The notes beneath the pieces were generated by a model that worked only from the letters and a program-made list of their open reading frames with translations, ran no database searches and was not told the DNA's origin. DNA of 7,526 bases from Candidatus Brocadiaceae bacterium (GTDB lineage: Bacteria; Planctomycetota; Brocadiia; SM23-32), in assembly GCA_003551785.1 (NCBI GenBank), contig PUNP01000270.1:1-7526 (forward strand). Reading direction: 5' to 3'. Positions 6,300-7,526 of this stretch are shown here, piece after piece. Made by a program: the position numbers and the translations under genes. Position 1 is the first letter of the stretch; the number at the start of each line of letters is the position of its first letter.

Positions 6300-7526
6300 A
6301 TGAATCGCTGTCAAGAGAAATATCAAAAAGCGATTGCAATGAAGGCCGCAGCCGTGTTGCTGCTTTTACTGATAGCAGCAACTTCCGGTGCGGGCGAACA
6401 CGCCCCCCGACGGGCCGTACATATCGCCGGCGGGCATGCGTGGGGGTCCCCGATCATTCAGAAAATGCTGCGCGCGTTCTGCGAAGAACATGATGTGGCG
6501 GTGGAAAGTTTTACCATGGAAAGATGGGCCGACCGCGACTGCACCGGCCGGTTCGCCGATGGTAAGGCCGATATCCTGGTCCACTACGCACGCGTCGATT
6601 TCGGGACGGAGGAAGATATCGGCGGCGAGTATGAAGAATTCATCGTCGGACAGGCCAGAGCCGCGCTCGTCGTCCACCCGCGCAGCCGCATCAGGAAGAT
6701 GACCACAGGTGAGGTGCGCGACATCTTGCGTTCCCCTACAAGAGCCGAACGCGAGGCGGGCGTGGAAAGAGGGTCTTATTATAGCGAGTCAGAATGGTTT
6801 TCGATCAGCACACACGTCTTGCGTCGAGCCTGTATGCTGGTGGGCGGCGAATATTCCGGCCGGATGCATCCTTTCCGTCGCGATATGGAGGTCTGCCGCA
6901 GCCCGCGGGCGGTGGCGGATAAGGTGGCCGAAGACCGGGATGCGATAGGCACGCTGCTGTGGCAGGGCAGGGAGATACCGGGCGTCAGGGTGCTCGAGAT
7001 CGCAAAGACCGAGGACGGGCCGTTCGTCGCTCCCGGCACGGAACCCGTCATCCAGGATGACTATCCGCTGAGCGAATATCTCGTGCTGTACCTGCGTCCC
7101 GGTGCGCCGCGGATGGCACGCGAGTTTGCCCGCTTCGCCGCCGGCGAGGAAGGCTCGGAAATAGCCGCCGATGAAGGACTCGTCACCCCCTACCAGCAGC
7201 ACGCATACGAAGCACAAAAAAGAATGCGGGAAGCACGGCGCGGCGGCACCGAAGAGCTCAACGCCGTGGCGATGGGCGACGGGCGGGAGCTGCTCCGTGA
7301 CCTCTCCGAACACTACGTGCGCGCTAAAGCACCCGTCCGCATCAGAAGCAGCGTGCGTCATCGTCAGAAACCCGCGGTCGAGGAATTTCTCGGGCGTTCG
7401 TTCCTCGAAAACGGTGACCACACCAACGCGCTGGACCTGCTGCTGCTCGAAGGCCGGCCCGATGCGGAAGTAATGGAAGCCTACGGCGATAAATGGAATG
7501 AACTGATGCCGGACGAGCATATGCTC
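6300..7526 (+). CDS. PstS-like periplasmic substrate-binding protein with a second partial domain (3' end outside window)
   Basis: 409 codons are open to the window end with no stop. A signal peptide is visible: basic n-region, hydrophobic AAAVLLLLLIAA (16-27), likely cleavage around 30-32. Residues 39-298 fit the phosphate-binding-like (PBP_like_2/PstS) fold: AGGHAWGSPIIQ (43-54) stands where the family has its GS ligand loop; DGKADILVHYAR (87-98) matches the G-x-x-DI-x-x-x-SR segment, with Tyr in place of Ser; ALVVHPRSRIRKMTTGEVRDIL (121-143) matches the VVV-P-x-N...LT...+DIF segment; PLSEYLVLYL and FAAGEEGSEIAADEGLVTPY (to 298) match the usual C-terminal end. Residues 320-409 then appear to restart the N-lobe. 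Family members bind phosphate or other oxyanions for ABC importers or signalling, but the altered ligand positions make the ligand uncertain. No permease or ATPase gene is in view. G+C is high (about 72% at 7081-7140). The gene is probably transcribed from its own promoter. Confidence 0.82.
   Translation, partial: MNRCQEKYQKAIAMKAAAVLLLLLIAATSGAGEHAPRRAVHIAGGHAWGSPIIQKMLRAFCEEHDVAVESFTMERWADRDCTGRFADGKADILVHYARVDFGTEEDIGGEYEEFIVGQARAALVVHPRSRIRKMTTGEVRDILRSPTRAEREAGVERGSYYSESEWFSISTHVLRRACMLVGGEYSGRMHPFRRDMEVCRSPRAVADKVAEDRDAIGTLLWQGREIPGVRVLEIAKTEDGPFVAPGTEPVIQDDYPLSEYLVLYLRPGAPRMAREFARFAAGEEGSEIAADEGLVTPYQQHAYEAQKRMREARRGGTEELNAVAMGDGRELLRDLSEHYVRAKAPVRIRSSVRHRQKPAVEEFLGRSFLENGDHTNALDLLLLEGRPDAEVMEAYGDKWNELMPDEHML

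Noticed and set aside
6197..6493. Plus-strand frame crossing the promoter region into the PstS-like gene
   Set aside because: It begins at GTG without a ribosome site, runs through the -10 element, and overlaps a better supported gene in another frame.
6789..7520. Long open frame (243 codons) on the minus strand
   Set aside because: It lies wholly antisense to the PstS-like gene, whose frame has a signal peptide and family motifs. High G+C sequence commonly gives such antisense frames, and no ribosome site or domain was seen.

Overview
The window reads as a bacterial chromosomal segment with all five recognisable genes on the + strand. Signal peptides, N-terminal membrane anchors, a BamD/CpoB-like TPR protein and a PstS-like periplasmic protein point to a diderm envelope. 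The large, poorly conserved exported beta-rich proteins would suit the PVC group (Planctomycetota, Kiritimatiellota), but no marker gene is present, so the taxonomic call is weak inference.

Layout. (1) 1-993: 3' part of a helical TPR-like protein whose start lies upstream. (2) 1007-3223: a 738-residue exported protein with several probable Ig-like modules, a Cys/Asp/Gly cluster resembling the end of a Notch/LNR repeat, and a late hydrophobic stretch. (3) 3266-4603 and 4824-6143: two diverged paralogs (445 and 439 residues), each with one N-terminal membrane anchor, an acidic/proline-rich linker and a long beta-rich periplasmic region. (4) 4604-4823: the 220-bp gap between the paralogs. It holds a small non-autonomous-transposon-like insert with 11/12 inverted repeats, 6-bp flanking direct repeats and two abutting hairpins. 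(5) 6144-6299: a probable promoter with a perfect extended -10. (6) 6300 to the window end: a signal-peptide-bearing PstS-like substrate-binding protein, open at the 3' end, in which a second, partial copy of the same domain seems to follow the first.

Genes 1 to 4 look like one transcription unit, with gaps of 13, 42 and 220 bp; the last gap would be about 40 bp without the insert. All their products are predicted to be exported or membrane-anchored facing outward, so a shared envelope role is likely, but the sequence does not reveal the activity. The PstS-like gene probably has its own promoter. Base composition is mosaic: hand-counted 60-base lines give about 62% G+C in gene 1, 65% then 37% in gene 2, 33-35% in the first paralog, 63% and 38% in the second, and about 72% in the PstS-like gene.
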